Assembly (NCBI RefSeq): GCF_002127965.1
Contig: NZ_CP018787.1
Span: 868,001 to 932,000 of the forward strand
Length of the DNA stretch: 64,000 nucleotides
DNA from: Oxalobacter formigenes
Lineage (GTDB): Bacteria > Pseudomonadota > Gammaproteobacteria > Burkholderiales > Burkholderiaceae_D
Reading direction: 5' to 3'
Position numbers and translations under genes: made by a program. This document shows, in pieces, positions 1 through 8,886 of this stretch (position 1 is the stretch's first letter; the number at the start of each line of letters is the position of its first letter). The notes under the pieces are model-generated. The model searched no databases and was not told where the DNA came from. It saw nothing but the letters and a program-made list of their open reading frames with translations.

Positions 1-86
1 AACTGGCAAGAGATGATAACTTGTCTTCAATCAGAATAATTGAAAAGTTTTTTTATCTTCCTTTTTAAAATAATCAGGTAAAAACA

Positions 87-1202
87 ATGAAAAAAACTCT
101 TATTGCATTGGCTGTGATGGGTGCTGCTGCTGGTGTAGCGCATGCACAATCCAACGTCACCATTTATGGTGTCGTTGATACCGGTCTGGTCAAGGAAACT
201 GGTTCCGACGTTCGCATGGGCGGCAATGTCGACAGCCGTATCGGCTTCCGTGGTGTCGAGGATCTGGGCTCCGGCATGAAAGCGACCTTTGAACTGGAAC
301 GCCGTTTCAATCTGAATGATGGTACACAGACAAATTCTGGCGTAATCGATACACAGGATCCAGAAAGCACAAATCTGGAAACTCTGGACAGAGCAAACTG
401 GAATTACAATGACTTCATCAGTGGAAAGAAAGCTGACTGGATTGGTGCTTCCAATGTCGGTCTGAAGGGTGACGCATGGGGTCAGGTTCGTCTGGGCCGT
501 GTGAACAACCTGTCGGTTGAAACCTTCCGTATGCTGGATCCGTTCAACCAGTATGGTGTCGGCGCCTCTTTGGCCAAAGCCAATCTGCTGCGCTCCGAAC
601 AACTCAGCAATACCGTCCGTTATGACAGCCCATTATGGAGCGGTTTCGGTTTTGGTGCGACCTATACCCTGGGTCAGAACACCAAAGGTGGTACTTTAAT
701 GTCAAATTACTATGATCAGCTTGGTAATGACGGCTGGGCAGTCAACCTGAAATACGACAACGGTCCAATCCTGTTGCTGGCCAACTATGACAGAGCGGCC
801 GATTCCAACGATTCCTATACCTGGAACGTGGGTGGTGCATACAGCTATGCCGGTTTCAAGGTTTCTTTGGGCTATCAGGATTCCAGATTGAAACTGTTCG
901 AAGCAGTTGACGGCACCCTGAAAGAAAAAGACTGGATCGTCGGTCTGCAGTACAAGACCGGTGCTCACACCATTGGCGCATCGTATAACCGCGGTAAGGT
1001 CGAAGTTGCTGGTACGAACTTTGACGGCAGCACCAACAAATATGCTTTGGGATATACCTATGATATGTCCAAACGCACATCTGTTTACGCTAACGTAGCC
1101 TATACCGATAACGACGAAGAAATCGCTGGCTGGTACAACCTGAACGGCTCTAACAGAGATTCCGTTACCGGTGTACAGGTCGGTATTACTCACAAATTCT
1201 AA
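87..1202 (+). CDS. Gram-negative porin (outer-membrane general diffusion porin)
   Basis: The 371-residue protein begins with a typical Sec signal peptide (MKKTLIALAVMGAAAGVAHA, cleavage before QSNVTIYG). It ends in the C-terminal Phe (GITHKF) that the BAM machinery recognises in outer-membrane beta-barrels. The mature N terminus (VTIYGVVDTGLV) and repeated aromatic-rich amphipathic strands match the Porin_4/OmpC-like trimeric porins of betaproteobacteria, which are about 350-390 residues long. Its role is passive diffusion of small hydrophilic solutes; selectivity cannot be read from the sequence. The ATG follows a weak AGGT ribosome site. Codon use is strongly biased, as expected for an abundant protein. 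A UUCG-loop terminator follows directly, so the gene appears monocistronic. The 86 bases before it hold only its leader. Confidence 0.96.
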   Translation: MKKTLIALAVMGAAAGVAHAQSNVTIYGVVDTGLVKETGSDVRMGGNVDSRIGFRGVEDLGSGMKATFELERRFNLNDGTQTNSGVIDTQDPESTNLETLDRANWNYNDFISGKKADWIGASNVGLKGDAWGQVRLGRVNNLSVETFRMLDPFNQYGVGASLAKANLLRSEQLSNTVRYDSPLWSGFGFGATYTLGQNTKGGTLMSNYYDQLGNDGWAVNLKYDNGPILLLANYDRAADSNDSYTWNVGGAYSYAGFKVSLGYQDSRLKLFEAVDGTLKEKDWIVGLQYKTGAHTIGASYNRGKVEVAGTNFDGSTNKYALGYTYDMSKRTSVYANVAYTDNDEEIAGWYNLNGSNRDSVTGVQVGITHKF

Positions 1203-1225
1203 GAATTCCGGTTCTTTGAATGGTT

Positions 1226-1253
1226 AAAAGGACAGCTTCGGCTGTCCTTTTTT
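1226..1253 (+). terminator. Rho-independent terminator of the porin gene
   Basis: An 11-bp stem (AAAAGGACAGC / GCTGTCCTTTT) closed by a TTCG tetraloop runs into a T tract 24 bases after the porin stop codon. Confidence 0.93.
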
Positions 1254-1369
1254 GTGTATATTGACCCCCGGAGCAACTTTTTTATGGCGGGGATATGCAG
1301 AGCCGATCTTTTTTGTCTGTCCAGCAAAAAGTCAGGCGGTTTCCTATCCTTCGCTAATCAGATAATGGG

Positions 1370-1394
1370 TCAGGCAAAAAGCTGCCTGATTTTT
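1370..1394 (+). terminator. Second plus-strand terminator-like hairpin between porin and xerC
   Basis: The stem TCAGGCA (1370-1376) / TGCCTGA (1383-1389) has a six-base loop and is followed by TTTTT on the plus strand. It lies just beyond the xerC stop. It may back up the porin terminator and keep porin transcription out of xerC. On the minus strand it lacks a T tract. Confidence 0.6.
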
Positions 1395-1408
1395 ATTTCC
1401 TACTGAAT

Positions 1409-2395
1409 TTACTTGTTCTTTTCGTTTTTTGTTTTGGCGCGGGGATGCGCTGCATCGTAAACCTGAGCCAATCGCTGGAAATCCAGTGCGGTGTAAATTT
1501 GAGTTGATGCAATGGAAGAATGACCAAGCATTTCCTGTACGGCGCGCAAATCGCCGGAAGACTGGAGAATGTGGGAAGCAAAGGAATGGCGCAGGACATG
1601 AGGATGGACGCTAACCGGTAATCCCAACGCATTTGCATGTGATTTCAGCCTCAACTGGACTGTTCTGGGCGATATACGCCGTCCTCTCGAGTTGATGAAA
1701 AGGGCATTTGTATGTTCCTGCTGTAAGGACGGGTCAATCAATGTTTCGCGGGTGAGTAACCAGTTTCTGATGGCATGAACGGCCGCATCTCCAATCGGGA
1801 CAATCCGGGTTTTATTGCCCTTGCCTGTGACAGTGACTTCTTTTTCTTCCAGATTGATCCAGCTGGCCGAACGATATCCGGTGTCTTTGATGGCATGGAT
1901 ATCAAGACTGGTCAATTCGGATACGCGCAAACCACTGGAATAAAGCAGCTCGAACATGGCGTGATTGCATAACAGGGTTGCCCTATCCTGTTCGACTGCT
2001 TCTTTTTCCGAGGTACTCGCGACAACCCGGACAGCATCATCGACAGAGAGAGCTTTAGGCAGAGGTTTGTTCTTTTTTGGCGCGTGAATGTCTTCAACGG
2101 GATTGGCAGACGTGAGATTTTCCTCGATCAGCCAGCGATAAAAACCGCGCCATGCCGACAGTTTTCGGCTGATGGAGCGCGGATTCAGTCCTTTCGCGTG
2201 CAGCTTTGAAGTGAAACGACGAATGTCACTCGATGAAAGAGTAGCCAATTTTGTTTGATTGGCAAGTTCAATCAATTCTTCCAGATCGCGCCGGTAATTA
2301 ATGACAGTCTGGTCGGATAATTGTCTTTGTCCGGTCAATGTATCCAGATACCGGCCAATCAGGACGGTATCTGTGGAGTGGCCGGTGTCATCCAT
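1409..2395 (-). CDS. xerC: Tyrosine recombinase XerC
   Basis: A site-specific tyrosine recombinase of 328 residues that, with XerD, resolves chromosome dimers at dif. The N-terminal SAM-like DNA-binding domain spans about residues 10-100 and the catalytic domain about 115-320. The catalytic residues are visible: Arg157 (SGLRVSEL), Lys192 (GKGNK), His266 and Arg269 (HPHVLRHSF), His292 (LGHSS) and nucleophile Tyr301 (TQIYT). The start codon lies one base after the stop of the DUF484 gene, the usual betaproteobacterial pair, so the two are probably co-transcribed and translationally coupled. XerC is preferred over XerD because of the DUF484 context and the N-terminal sequence. Confidence 0.95.
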   Translation of the reverse strand: MDDTGHSTDTVLIGRYLDTLTGQRQLSDQTVINYRRDLEELIELANQTKLATLSSSDIRRFTSKLHAKGLNPRSISRKLSAWRGFYRWLIEENLTSANPVEDIHAPKKNKPLPKALSVDDAVRVVASTSEKEAVEQDRATLLCNHAMFELLYSSGLRVSELTSLDIHAIKDTGYRSASWINLEEKEVTVTGKGNKTRIVPIGDAAVHAIRNWLLTRETLIDPSLQQEHTNALFINSRGRRISPRTVQLRLKSHANALGLPVSVHPHVLRHSFASHILQSSGDLRAVQEMLGHSSIASTQIYTALDFQRLAQVYDAAHPRAKTKNEKNK

Positions 2396-2396
2396 T

Positions 2397-3071
2397 TCAT
2401 CCGATGGTTAACAGGCGACCAAGGGCGGCGCTTGCCATTTTGCCGATGTCGGTAAGAAAGTCCGTTGCCATATCTTCCTGAAACCGGGCTTTGTCGGGCG
2501 ATCCCAATACCAGAAGACCAAATGCTTCGGAGTCGGTGTTTTCACGAATCGGAATCAGGGCAGTTGAGCGAATGGCTGCCATATTGGTGAACCATGTCAG
2601 CGCTTCGATATTGTCGGATTTTCCGCAATAAGGTGTTTTCAGGGTTTTGACGGCATTGCGGATGTCTTCAGTGACGGATTGCGTAAACCATGCCATCGAA
2701 TATTCTTCACGGACGTTCCAGAGCCGCAGGGTAACGTCTGGTACCGCAAAAACGGATTTCAGGCTCATGACAAGTGTCTGGGGCATGTCGACGTCGTTCT
2801 TTTCTTTCAAAAGCGCCTGCGTCCAGTCCAGCATTTTTTCAGCGAGAGCCTTATTGTCCTGTGCAGTATGCATCAGTTTGGACAATTGGAGCTCCAGCGT
2901 TTTGTATTTTCCCCGCATCACTTCCATCTGCCGTTCATGCAAAGAGACGGTTTTGCCGAGAATGGGGCTGGTCAAATGCATTTCGGGAAGAATGCCCGCG
3001 TTTTTCTGAAAAAAATCGGGATTGTCCAGCAGGTACTGGATGACGGTTGCCTGGTCAATTGCCTGAGTCAT
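2397..3071 (-). CDS. DUF484 family protein
   Basis: A 224-residue protein with the DUF484 signature: an N-terminal segment (VIQYLLDNPDFFQKNAGIL), a short coiled coil at about 45-80, and a GAF-like C-terminal half ending in LTDIGKMASAALGRLL. The biochemical function is unknown. The family is regularly encoded just upstream of xerC and often just after dapF; here dapF is absent and the gene heads the pair. No signal peptide or membrane segment is visible, so it is probably cytoplasmic. The minus-strand promoter must lie in the 226-bp gap shared with divergent apaH. Confidence 0.9.
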   Translation of the reverse strand: MTQAIDQATVIQYLLDNPDFFQKNAGILPEMHLTSPILGKTVSLHERQMEVMRGKYKTLELQLSKLMHTAQDNKALAEKMLDWTQALLKEKNDVDMPQTLVMSLKSVFAVPDVTLRLWNVREEYSMAWFTQSVTEDIRNAVKTLKTPYCGKSDNIEALTWFTNMAAIRSTALIPIRENTDSEAFGLLVLGSPDKARFQEDMATDFLTDIGKMASAALGRLLTIG

Positions 3072-3297
3072 GGTTCGTTTTTTCTAGGAGACAAATAATC
3101 GGTTTTAAAACGTCATTTTACCTGAGCATATAGCCTGTGCGTCAGCTAAATTGAATGAGATAAATCAGATCAAGTCGTCATGAAGCCCATTCACATTCTT
3201 TGTACGGTGTTCCGTATCGGGAAATTGATTTTTCGGCATCCGTAAAAACCCGTTTTCGTATAGACTGGCTTTTTCATCGTATTGAGAAAAAACAGCC

Positions 3298-4131
3298 ATG
3301 ACAAGCTATGCATTGGGCGATATTCAGGGGTGCCAGCCCCAGATGCAGGAACTGCTGGAAATGATTGAAAGGGAATCGCCATACGCAAAACTCCTTTTCG
3401 CAGGTGATCTGGTCAACCGCGGTCCCAATTCGCTTGATGCCTTGCGTCAGGTAAAAAATCTGGAAGAAAAGGCTGTGACCGTACTCGGCAATCACGATCT
3501 CCACCTGCTGGCTGTGGCTGCGGGTATCGGCCAGATTAAACCTGGCGATTCGATTCAACCTATTCTTGATGCTCCTGATCGTGACGAGCTGATCGATTGG
3601 CTCAGACATCGTCCCATGGCCTATACGGATGACGATTATTTGCTCGTTCATGCCGGTGTCTTGCCGCAGTGGGATTTGAACAAGACGATGGAACTGGCAC
3701 ATGAAGTCGAAATGGTATTGCGTGGTTCGGACTGGAAAGCGTTCCTGAAAGAAATGTACGGGAATGTACCGAACCAATGGGATGACGGTCTGACAGGAAC
3801 GGCACGTCTGCGTTGTATCGTCAACGGGTTGACCCGTCTGCGTTTTTGCAAGGCAGATGGTGAAATGGAATTTGCCAGCAAGATGGGAACGTCTGAGGCC
3901 CCTGCAGGGTATATGCCCTGGTTTGACGTGCCGGATCGGAAAACAAAGGATGTGACGCTTGTTTTCGGCCACTGGTCAACGTTGGGCCTGCTGTTACGTG
4001 ACAATTTGATTGCGCTGGATACTGGCTGTGTATGGGGAGGGCAACTTACCGCTGTCCGCCTTGATGATCGGTCTGTGTTTCAGGTGGCTTGTCCCGACTT
4101 TCTTGAACCGTTTGGGGCAGAACGGACATAA
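3298..4131 (+). CDS. apaH: Symmetrical bis(5'-nucleosyl)-tetraphosphatase ApaH
   Basis: Hydrolyses diadenosine tetraphosphate (Ap4A) to two ADP and so controls the alarmone and Np4-capped RNA. The calcineurin-like metallophosphatase motifs are all present: GDIQGC (residues 7-12), GDLVNRGP (36-43), GNHD (64-67), a late VHAGVLP and the C-terminal GHWSTLGL. The length of 277 residues is normal for the family. The start ATG has only a weak purine stretch upstream (GAGAAAAAAC). The 3' end overlaps the tail of the convergent acyltransferase gene by 86 bases, so the last 28 codons are read on both strands. Confidence 0.96.
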   Translation: MTSYALGDIQGCQPQMQELLEMIERESPYAKLLFAGDLVNRGPNSLDALRQVKNLEEKAVTVLGNHDLHLLAVAAGIGQIKPGDSIQPILDAPDRDELIDWLRHRPMAYTDDDYLLVHAGVLPQWDLNKTMELAHEVEMVLRGSDWKAFLKEMYGNVPNQWDDGLTGTARLRCIVNGLTRLRFCKADGEMEFASKMGTSEAPAGYMPWFDVPDRKTKDVTLVFGHWSTLGLLLRDNLIALDTGCVWGGQLTAVRLDDRSVFQVACPDFLEPFGAERT

Positions 4132-4834
4132 TCGCCTTGCGGGCATGCTCGGATAAATCTTTGCGGCTTTTCCCATTGCTGTCAATGACAGGCAGAAGCG
4201 TCAGTTCGGCAAAAATGCGGTCTTTGCCGAGGATGCTGTTAACGTTCTCGTTCATGCCGATATCACCCGAAAAATCGACTGCATCTTCAAACTCTCCCAT
4301 GTGATTGACGTATTTGACGGCAAAAGGCTGTATCGGTAATTCAGCATGGATTGCGCCTTCGAAAAGATTCGGGTGAAATGGCAAAAGCTCTCCCTGTTTT
4401 GCTGTCGTCCCTTCAGGGAAGAAAATACAGCGTTCCCGGGCTTTCAGATATTTGACCAGGGTTTCGAGTGTGCTTTTGAGGTGACGGGTACGGCTGCGTT
4501 CCAGAAAGAGCGTGCCAGTGCTTTTGGCAAGTGAACCGATAATGGGCCAGTCCGCCATTTCTGCCTTGGCAATGAAGTGACAGGGAGTGACGGAATGGAT
4601 CAGGAAAATATCCAGCCAGGATACATGGTTGGACACGATAAGCGCTTTTGATGACAACCGTTCAGGATGATGAACCCTGACTTTTACGCCGCAAATGTCG
4701 AGCAGTTTTTTCGACCATTTCTGGACATATCGACTGCGCCGGGCTTCACCATAAAAGGGATACAGGACGGAAGTCGTCCATAGCGCACCTGAAACGTGAA
4801 GCAACAAACGCAGTCGGGTCAGAAGTGGTTTCAT
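4046..4834 (-). CDS. PlsC-family 1-acyl-sn-glycerol-3-phosphate acyltransferase
   Basis: A lysophosphatidic-acid acyltransferase-like enzyme of 262 residues for phosphatidic acid synthesis at the inner membrane. The catalytic H-x4-D motif is in NHVSWLDIFL (about residue 70). The substrate motif FFPEGTT and a hydrophobic N-terminal anchor (about 1-25) are visible. The start lies 12 bases after the pyrC' stop, making it the last gene of the algH-ruvX-pyrR-pyrB-pyrC' cluster. The final 28 residues, Gln/Arg-rich, lie inside the 86-bp tail-to-tail overlap with apaH. A second PlsC homologue sits at 58160-58906 and has a variant H-x4-E motif. Confidence 0.92.
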   Translation of the reverse strand: MKPLLTRLRLLLHVSGALWTTSVLYPFYGEARRSRYVQKWSKKLLDICGVKVRVHHPERLSSKALIVSNHVSWLDIFLIHSVTPCHFIAKAEMADWPIIGSLAKSTGTLFLERSRTRHLKSTLETLVKYLKARERCIFFPEGTTAKQGELLPFHPNLFEGAIHAELPIQPFAVKYVNHMGEFEDAVDFSGDIGMNENVNSILGKDRIFAELTLLPVIDSNGKSRKDLSEHARKAIMSVLPQTVQESRDKPPETQTDHQGGQR

Positions 4835-4846
4835 ACTGACGCTATT

Positions 4847-6139
4847 TTATCGTTCGAAAGTGACTTTGCCTTCCACAATGGTCAAACGAACGCGTCCCGG
4901 TATTTCACGTCCCAGAAACGGTGTGTGTTTTCCCTGGCTTGCCAGTTTTGACGCCTCGACAGTCCAGCTTTCAGAAGGATCGAACACACAGATGTCGGCT
5001 TTGTCGCCCACGGAGAGTTTTCCGCAATTCTTGCCAAGAATACCGGCCGGGTCGGAGGTGATTTTTGCGATCGCTTTCGACAGATTGGATGGATCGTTTT
5101 CAAGGGATTGTCCCCATTTCAGCGTCAGGGACAACAACAGTTCAAGTCCTGTTGCACCCGGGGTGGCTTCACCGAAAGGCAGGAGTTTTTCATCGTCATC
5201 CACCGGCGTGTGGTCGGAGCAGATTGCGTCGATAGTACCATCCAGCAGGCCTTCTGTGATTGCCAAACGGTCAGCTCTGGAGCGGAGTGGCGGGGTCATT
5301 CTGGCATTGGTATCGAAAAAGTCGATATCGTCTTCCGTCAGATGGATATGGTGAATGCCGACGTCGCAAGTGACGGGCAAACCGTCTTTTTTCGCCTGAC
5401 GAACCAGTTCGATACCCTCTGCGGAAGAAAGGCGTCCCAGGTGGATGCGTGCGCCGGTAACACGTATCAGTTCGAAAATGGTGTGCAAACGGATCGTTTC
5501 TGCAATATAGGAAATGCCGGACAAACCCAATCTGGCAGCAACCGGTCCGGAATGGGCCATACCTTTTTTCGAAAGGTAAGGATCTTCTGGCTGCAACCAT
5601 GTACTGTAATTGAACGAATTGGCATATTGCAGGGCACGCAGCAGGACTTCCGTATCGATGATGGGTTCGTTGGCTTGCGAGAAACCGATACAACCGGCGT
5701 CGGTCAGCTCGGCCATTTCGGTCAGGGCTTGTCCTTTCAAGCCGACTGTCAGGGCTCCCAGGGGATAAACATGTGCCTGATTTAAGGCAGCTGCGCGGTA
5801 CTTCAGCATTTCGACCAGTCCCGGTTCATCAAGAACAGGGTCCGTGTCAGGAGGGCAGACGAGGCTGGTGACGCCACCCTGCATGGCAGCCTGCATTTCG
5901 GAAGCCAGCGTCGCCTTGTGTTCATAACCCGGTTCACGAAGACGGGCAGAGAGATCGACAAAACCCGGAGAGACGACAAGGCCTAAGGCATCGATCGTAC
6001 GGTCAGGAGTGAAATTTTCGATGGCTTTGCCAGCGTCTTCTACAGCCAATACTTTCCCGTCAGCAATGGCGATATTTTTAATGCCATCGATGCCGTTGGC
6101 CGGATCGATCAGTCTTCCGTTTGCGATAAGCAGTTTCAT
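4847..6139 (-). CDS. pyrX: Dihydroorotase-like protein PyrC' (probably non-catalytic partner of aspartate transcarbamoylase)
   Basis: A 430-residue amidohydrolase-fold protein of the class I dihydroorotase family, encoded directly downstream of pyrB. True dihydroorotases carry a zinc-binding DxHxH in this position; here the motif reads PGFVDLSARLREPG (residues 58-71), so both metal histidines are Ser and Arg. The later catalytic region reads SDHTPV instead of DHAPH. This matches the inactive PyrC' (pDHO) of Pseudomonas and related bacteria, which supports assembly of the dodecameric ATCase while an unlinked pyrC provides the enzyme. An AGGAC ribosome site precedes the start. Many databases would label it simply pyrC. 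Confidence 0.85.
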   Translation of the reverse strand: MKLLIANGRLIDPANGIDGIKNIAIADGKVLAVEDAGKAIENFTPDRTIDALGLVVSPGFVDLSARLREPGYEHKATLASEMQAAMQGGVTSLVCPPDTDPVLDEPGLVEMLKYRAAALNQAHVYPLGALTVGLKGQALTEMAELTDAGCIGFSQANEPIIDTEVLLRALQYANSFNYSTWLQPEDPYLSKKGMAHSGPVAARLGLSGISYIAETIRLHTIFELIRVTGARIHLGRLSSAEGIELVRQAKKDGLPVTCDVGIHHIHLTEDDIDFFDTNARMTPPLRSRADRLAITEGLLDGTIDAICSDHTPVDDDEKLLPFGEATPGATGLELLLSLTLKWGQSLENDPSNLSKAIAKITSDPAGILGKNCGKLSVGDKADICVFDPSESWTVEASKLASQGKHTPFLGREIPGRVRLTIVEGKVTFER

Positions 6140-6189
6140 ACCAATATGTCCTCAATACTGTCCGGTTATTCTTTCTTTTAGTCCTGAAC

Positions 6190-7149
6190 CTAGTTGCCTG
6201 CCAGAATGCTCATGACGGCCATTCTGACGGCAATGCCGAAGGTTACCTGGGACAGGATGACGGCCTGTTTGCCATCAGCCACAGCGGAATCGATTTCAAC
6301 TCCCCGGTTCATCGGACCCGGATGCATGACGATGGCATCGGGTTTGGCCAGCGCAAGACGTTCAGGCGTCAAGCCGTAATTCTTGAAAAATTCCTGCGTG
6401 GACGGCAGCAGGGCGCCGTTGATACGTTCATTCTGGACACGCAGCATGATGACGACGTCGACGTCTTTCAAGCCTTCATCCATATTGGTGAAAACACGGA
6501 CACCCATGTCTTCCATGAAAGACGGCAAAAGCGTTTTCGGGCCGATGACCCGGATTTCTGGGACACCCAGCGTTTTCATGGCGTGAATGTCGGAACGGGC
6601 GACACGGCTATGCAAAATATCGCCGATGATGGCCACTTTCAGATTGGTGAAATCTTTTTTGTAGTGCCGGATCGTGTACATGTCGAGCAGGCCCTGTGTG
6701 GGATGGGCATGTCGTCCGTCACCGGCATTGACGACGTGAATGTGATCCAGCTTGTGTTGATTCAGGTGGCTAGCGATCAGAAAAGGCGCTCCGGACTGGT
6801 CGTGACGCACAACGAACATGTCGGCGCTCATCGCGGTCAGGTTATCGACCGTATCCAGCAGCGTTTCCCCCTTGCTGGTACTGGATGCCGCAATGTTCAG
6901 GTTGATGACGTCGGCCGACAGGCGTTTGGCGGCGATTTCGAAAGTCGTCCGGGTACGGGTCGAATTTTCGAAAAAGAGGTTGAAAACGCTTTTCCCACGC
7001 ATCAAAGGCACTTTTTTGACTTCCCTGTCCGAGACACTGACAAAGGAAGAAGCCGTATCGAGAATGTAATTCAGGATGTCTTTCGGCAAGCCGTTCAGGG
7101 CCAGAAGGTGTTTCAGCTCGCCATTGCTGTTCAGTTGAGGATTAGGCAT
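6190..7149 (-). CDS. pyrB: Aspartate carbamoyltransferase catalytic subunit
   Basis: Condenses carbamoyl phosphate with aspartate in the committed step of pyrimidine synthesis. The carbamoyl-phosphate-binding motif STRTR is at residues 63-67 ([12 protein letters not shown]). [12 protein letters not shown] and MLRVQNERI contribute the remaining active-site residues. The length of 319 residues suits a class A enzyme needing the PyrC'-like partner encoded next. The start codon overlaps the pyrR stop by 8 bases, implying translational coupling. No pyrI regulatory subunit is present. Confidence 0.96.
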   Translation of the reverse strand: MPNPQLNSNGELKHLLALNGLPKDILNYILDTASSFVSVSDREVKKVPLMRGKSVFNLFFENSTRTRTTFEIAAKRLSADVINLNIAASSTSKGETLLDTVDNLTAMSADMFVVRHDQSGAPFLIASHLNQHKLDHIHVVNAGDGRHAHPTQGLLDMYTIRHYKKDFTNLKVAIIGDILHSRVARSDIHAMKTLGVPEIRVIGPKTLLPSFMEDMGVRVFTNMDEGLKDVDVVIMLRVQNERINGALLPSTQEFFKNYGLTPERLALAKPDAIVMHPGPMNRGVEIDSAVADGKQAVILSQVTFGIAVRMAVMSILAGN

Positions 7150-7654
7150 TTTCCACCGTCAGAGAAAAAGTGTTGTCATTCAAACGTTGCAAAACCAGCT
7201 TCTCGTTTTTTTCAAGGGAAACGTGGGCAGCGACAAAATCGGCTGCGATCGGCAGTTCGCGTTCACCACGGTCAACCAGTGCAGCCAGAAGAATGCGGGC
7301 CGGGCGCCCGTAATCGAACAGTTCGTTGATCGCTGCCCGGGTCGTTCTGCCGGTATAAAGAACGTCGTCGATCAATAAAATGGTGGAATCGACCACGTCA
7401 AATGGAATCTGGGTAGGTTTGACTTCGGCTGGCAATCCCTTCTGGGCATAGTCGTCGCGGTAAAAGGAAACATCGATGAATCCAGGTGGATTATCGAGTT
7501 TCAGATCGTCCACGACACGCTCGGCGATCCAGGCGCCCCCGGAGCGGATACCGACCACGGCGACTTTCGGAGTGTTGGCCAGAGCTTCGCGGATTTGTGT
7601 CAAAAGCTTTTGATATAAAGCTTCGGCGTTCAGTTCAGTCAGAGATTGATTCAT
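7142..7654 (-). CDS. pyrR: PyrR bifunctional pyrimidine regulator / uracil phosphoribosyltransferase
   Basis: A 170-residue type I phosphoribosyltransferase with the PRPP loop [17 protein letters not shown] and the flexible-loop region IPFDVV. In Gram-positive bacteria PyrR is an RNA-binding attenuation protein with UPRTase activity; in proteobacteria the regulatory role is less clear. The chosen ATG ([10 protein letters not shown]) fits family length. A longer open frame begins 46 codons upstream but would run deep into ruvX. The chosen start still overlaps the ruvX stop by 20 bases, and the stop overlaps pyrB by 8, so it is tightly embedded in the operon. Confidence 0.93.
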   Translation of the reverse strand: MNQSLTELNAEALYQKLLTQIREALANTPKVAVVGIRSGGAWIAERVVDDLKLDNPPGFIDVSFYRDDYAQKGLPAEVKPTQIPFDVVDSTILLIDDVLYTGRTTRAAINELFDYGRPARILLAALVDRGERELPIAADFVAAHVSLEKNEKLVLQRLNDNTFSLTVENA

Positions 7655-8036
7655 CGAAGTATTGTTGCAAAATAAGGGCAGCTGCGTGAGCATCGTCAGC
7701 CTTGCCACGTTGAAAATGGAGAACGGATGAGGAATACCGTTCATCGACCATAATGATTTCAAGCGAGAAACGACCGCGAAGCTGGTTGGCAAAGCGTTTG
7801 CAGCGCCGGGTCATTTCATGTTCGGTTCCATCCGGATAGGAGGGTAGTCCAACTATGAGTTTTACCGGTTGCCATTCTTCTATCAGTTCGCCGATTTTGG
7901 CAAAACGGATATCATTGGCTTCGGCGTTGATGATTTCAAGAGGCCGTGCCGTACGGGACAATTCGTTGCCGATAGCGGTTCCAATCCGTTTCAGCCCGAA
8001 GTCGAAAGCGAGAATGACGCCCGGGGTATTGTTCAT
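7635..8036 (-). CDS. ruvX: Holliday junction resolvase-like RuvX (YqgF), pre-16S rRNA nuclease
   Basis: A 133-residue RNase H-fold nuclease that processes the 5' end of pre-16S rRNA and is also described as a Holliday-junction resolvase homologue. The first strand carries the catalytic Asp in ILAFDFGLKRIG (residues 7-18); the second acidic region is KLIVGLPSYPDG and the last is IIMVDERYSS. The internal ATG was chosen because an AGGT ribosome site precedes it and the product has normal family length. An upstream ATG (8088-8090) would overlap algH. Immediately follows algH, as in many beta- and gammaproteobacteria. Confidence 0.93.
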   Translation of the reverse strand: MNNTPGVILAFDFGLKRIGTAIGNELSRTARPLEIINAEANDIRFAKIGELIEEWQPVKLIVGLPSYPDGTEHEMTRRCKRFANQLRGRFSLEIIMVDERYSSSVLHFQRGKADDAHAAALILQQYFDESISD

Positions 8037-8070
8037 TTTTTCTTTACCTGATAAGCGGTATGTCGTTTTC

Positions 8071-8622
8071 TCAGGCGTGTCCAACCTCATAAGTCAGTTT
8101 GTTCGGGTCGAAACCCAATAGCTTTATCGCAGCAGTATAACGCTGTGAAATCGGCAAATCAAAAATGATCGACGGATCGGCCGATACCGTCAGCCAGCCG
8201 TTGTGGCTGATTTCCTGTTCCAGCTGTCCGGCGCTCCAGCCGGCGTAACCAATGCTGACCAGCATTTTTTCAGGACCTTCTCCTGATGCAATGGCCTCGA
8301 GAATATCCCGCGAAGTCGTAAAAGCCACGTCATTGGAAATGGTCAGCATGGAATTGAATTTCGCGTCCGGAGTATGCAGAACGAAACCACGGTCATCCTG
8401 TACCGGACCACCAAACATGACCGGTTTTTCAAATGGCGCGGGGATTTCGGGTTTAAGGTTCAGTTTTTCAAGCAAATGGTCGAGCGTCAGCTCCATGGGA
8501 CGGTTGATGACGACACCAAGCGCGCCATAGTCATTATGTTCACATAGATAGACAACCGTTCCACCGAATATCGGATCATGCATCGATGGCATCGCTATCA
8601 GAAAATGATTCGAAAGGTTCAT
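8071..8622 (-). CDS. YqgE/AlgH family protein
   Basis: A 183-residue UPF0301 protein with the family signature MNLSNHFLIAMPSMHDPIF, then GGTVVYLCEHN and a later VSIGYAGWSAGQLEQE. The biochemical function is not established; in Pseudomonas the homologue is linked to alginate gene expression. It is the first gene of the algH-ruvX-pyrR-pyrB-pyrC'-plsC transcription unit. A start 16 codons upstream (8670) is also open; the chosen one matches the conserved N terminus of the family. The operon promoter must lie within about 8623-8886, shared with divergent dcd. Confidence 0.9.
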   Translation of the reverse strand: MNLSNHFLIAMPSMHDPIFGGTVVYLCEHNDYGALGVVINRPMELTLDHLLEKLNLKPEIPAPFEKPVMFGGPVQDDRGFVLHTPDAKFNSMLTISNDVAFTTSRDILEAIASGEGPEKMLVSIGYAGWSAGQLEQEISHNGWLTVSADPSIIFDLPISQRYTAAIKLLGFDPNKLTYEVGHA

Positions 8623-8886
8623 GGGTTTTGTCTGCTTAAATGGCGTTTCAAAAATCGGATATTCATCCATTTATATATCCGGTATTGTATCAGTGTTGGC
8701 GTGATTTCCTTCAAACGGACAGTTCCGTCAAATCACTTTCCCGAAAAAATCCTTGCGAAATCTCCTGCTGGCTTCGTCCAAGTGTTCCGTAGAGGGAAAT
8801 CCAAGGTAAAATAAATAAAATGTGTGCAGCAAAAAGTGGATGAAAAACATTTGTTGCAATGACCGAATTTTTTCTTGCCAGTCAAT

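Noticed and set aside
27-602. 191-codon frame opposite the porin
   Set aside because: Composition is unlike a real protein and the porin with signal peptide and C-terminal Phe clearly uses the other strand.
1370-1394. Terminator of xerC
   Set aside because: The hairpin has a T tract only on the plus strand, so it fits plus-strand termination better.
6322-7329. 335-codon plus-strand frame across pyrB and pyrR
   Set aside because: Shadow of two clear genes with intact catalytic motifs.
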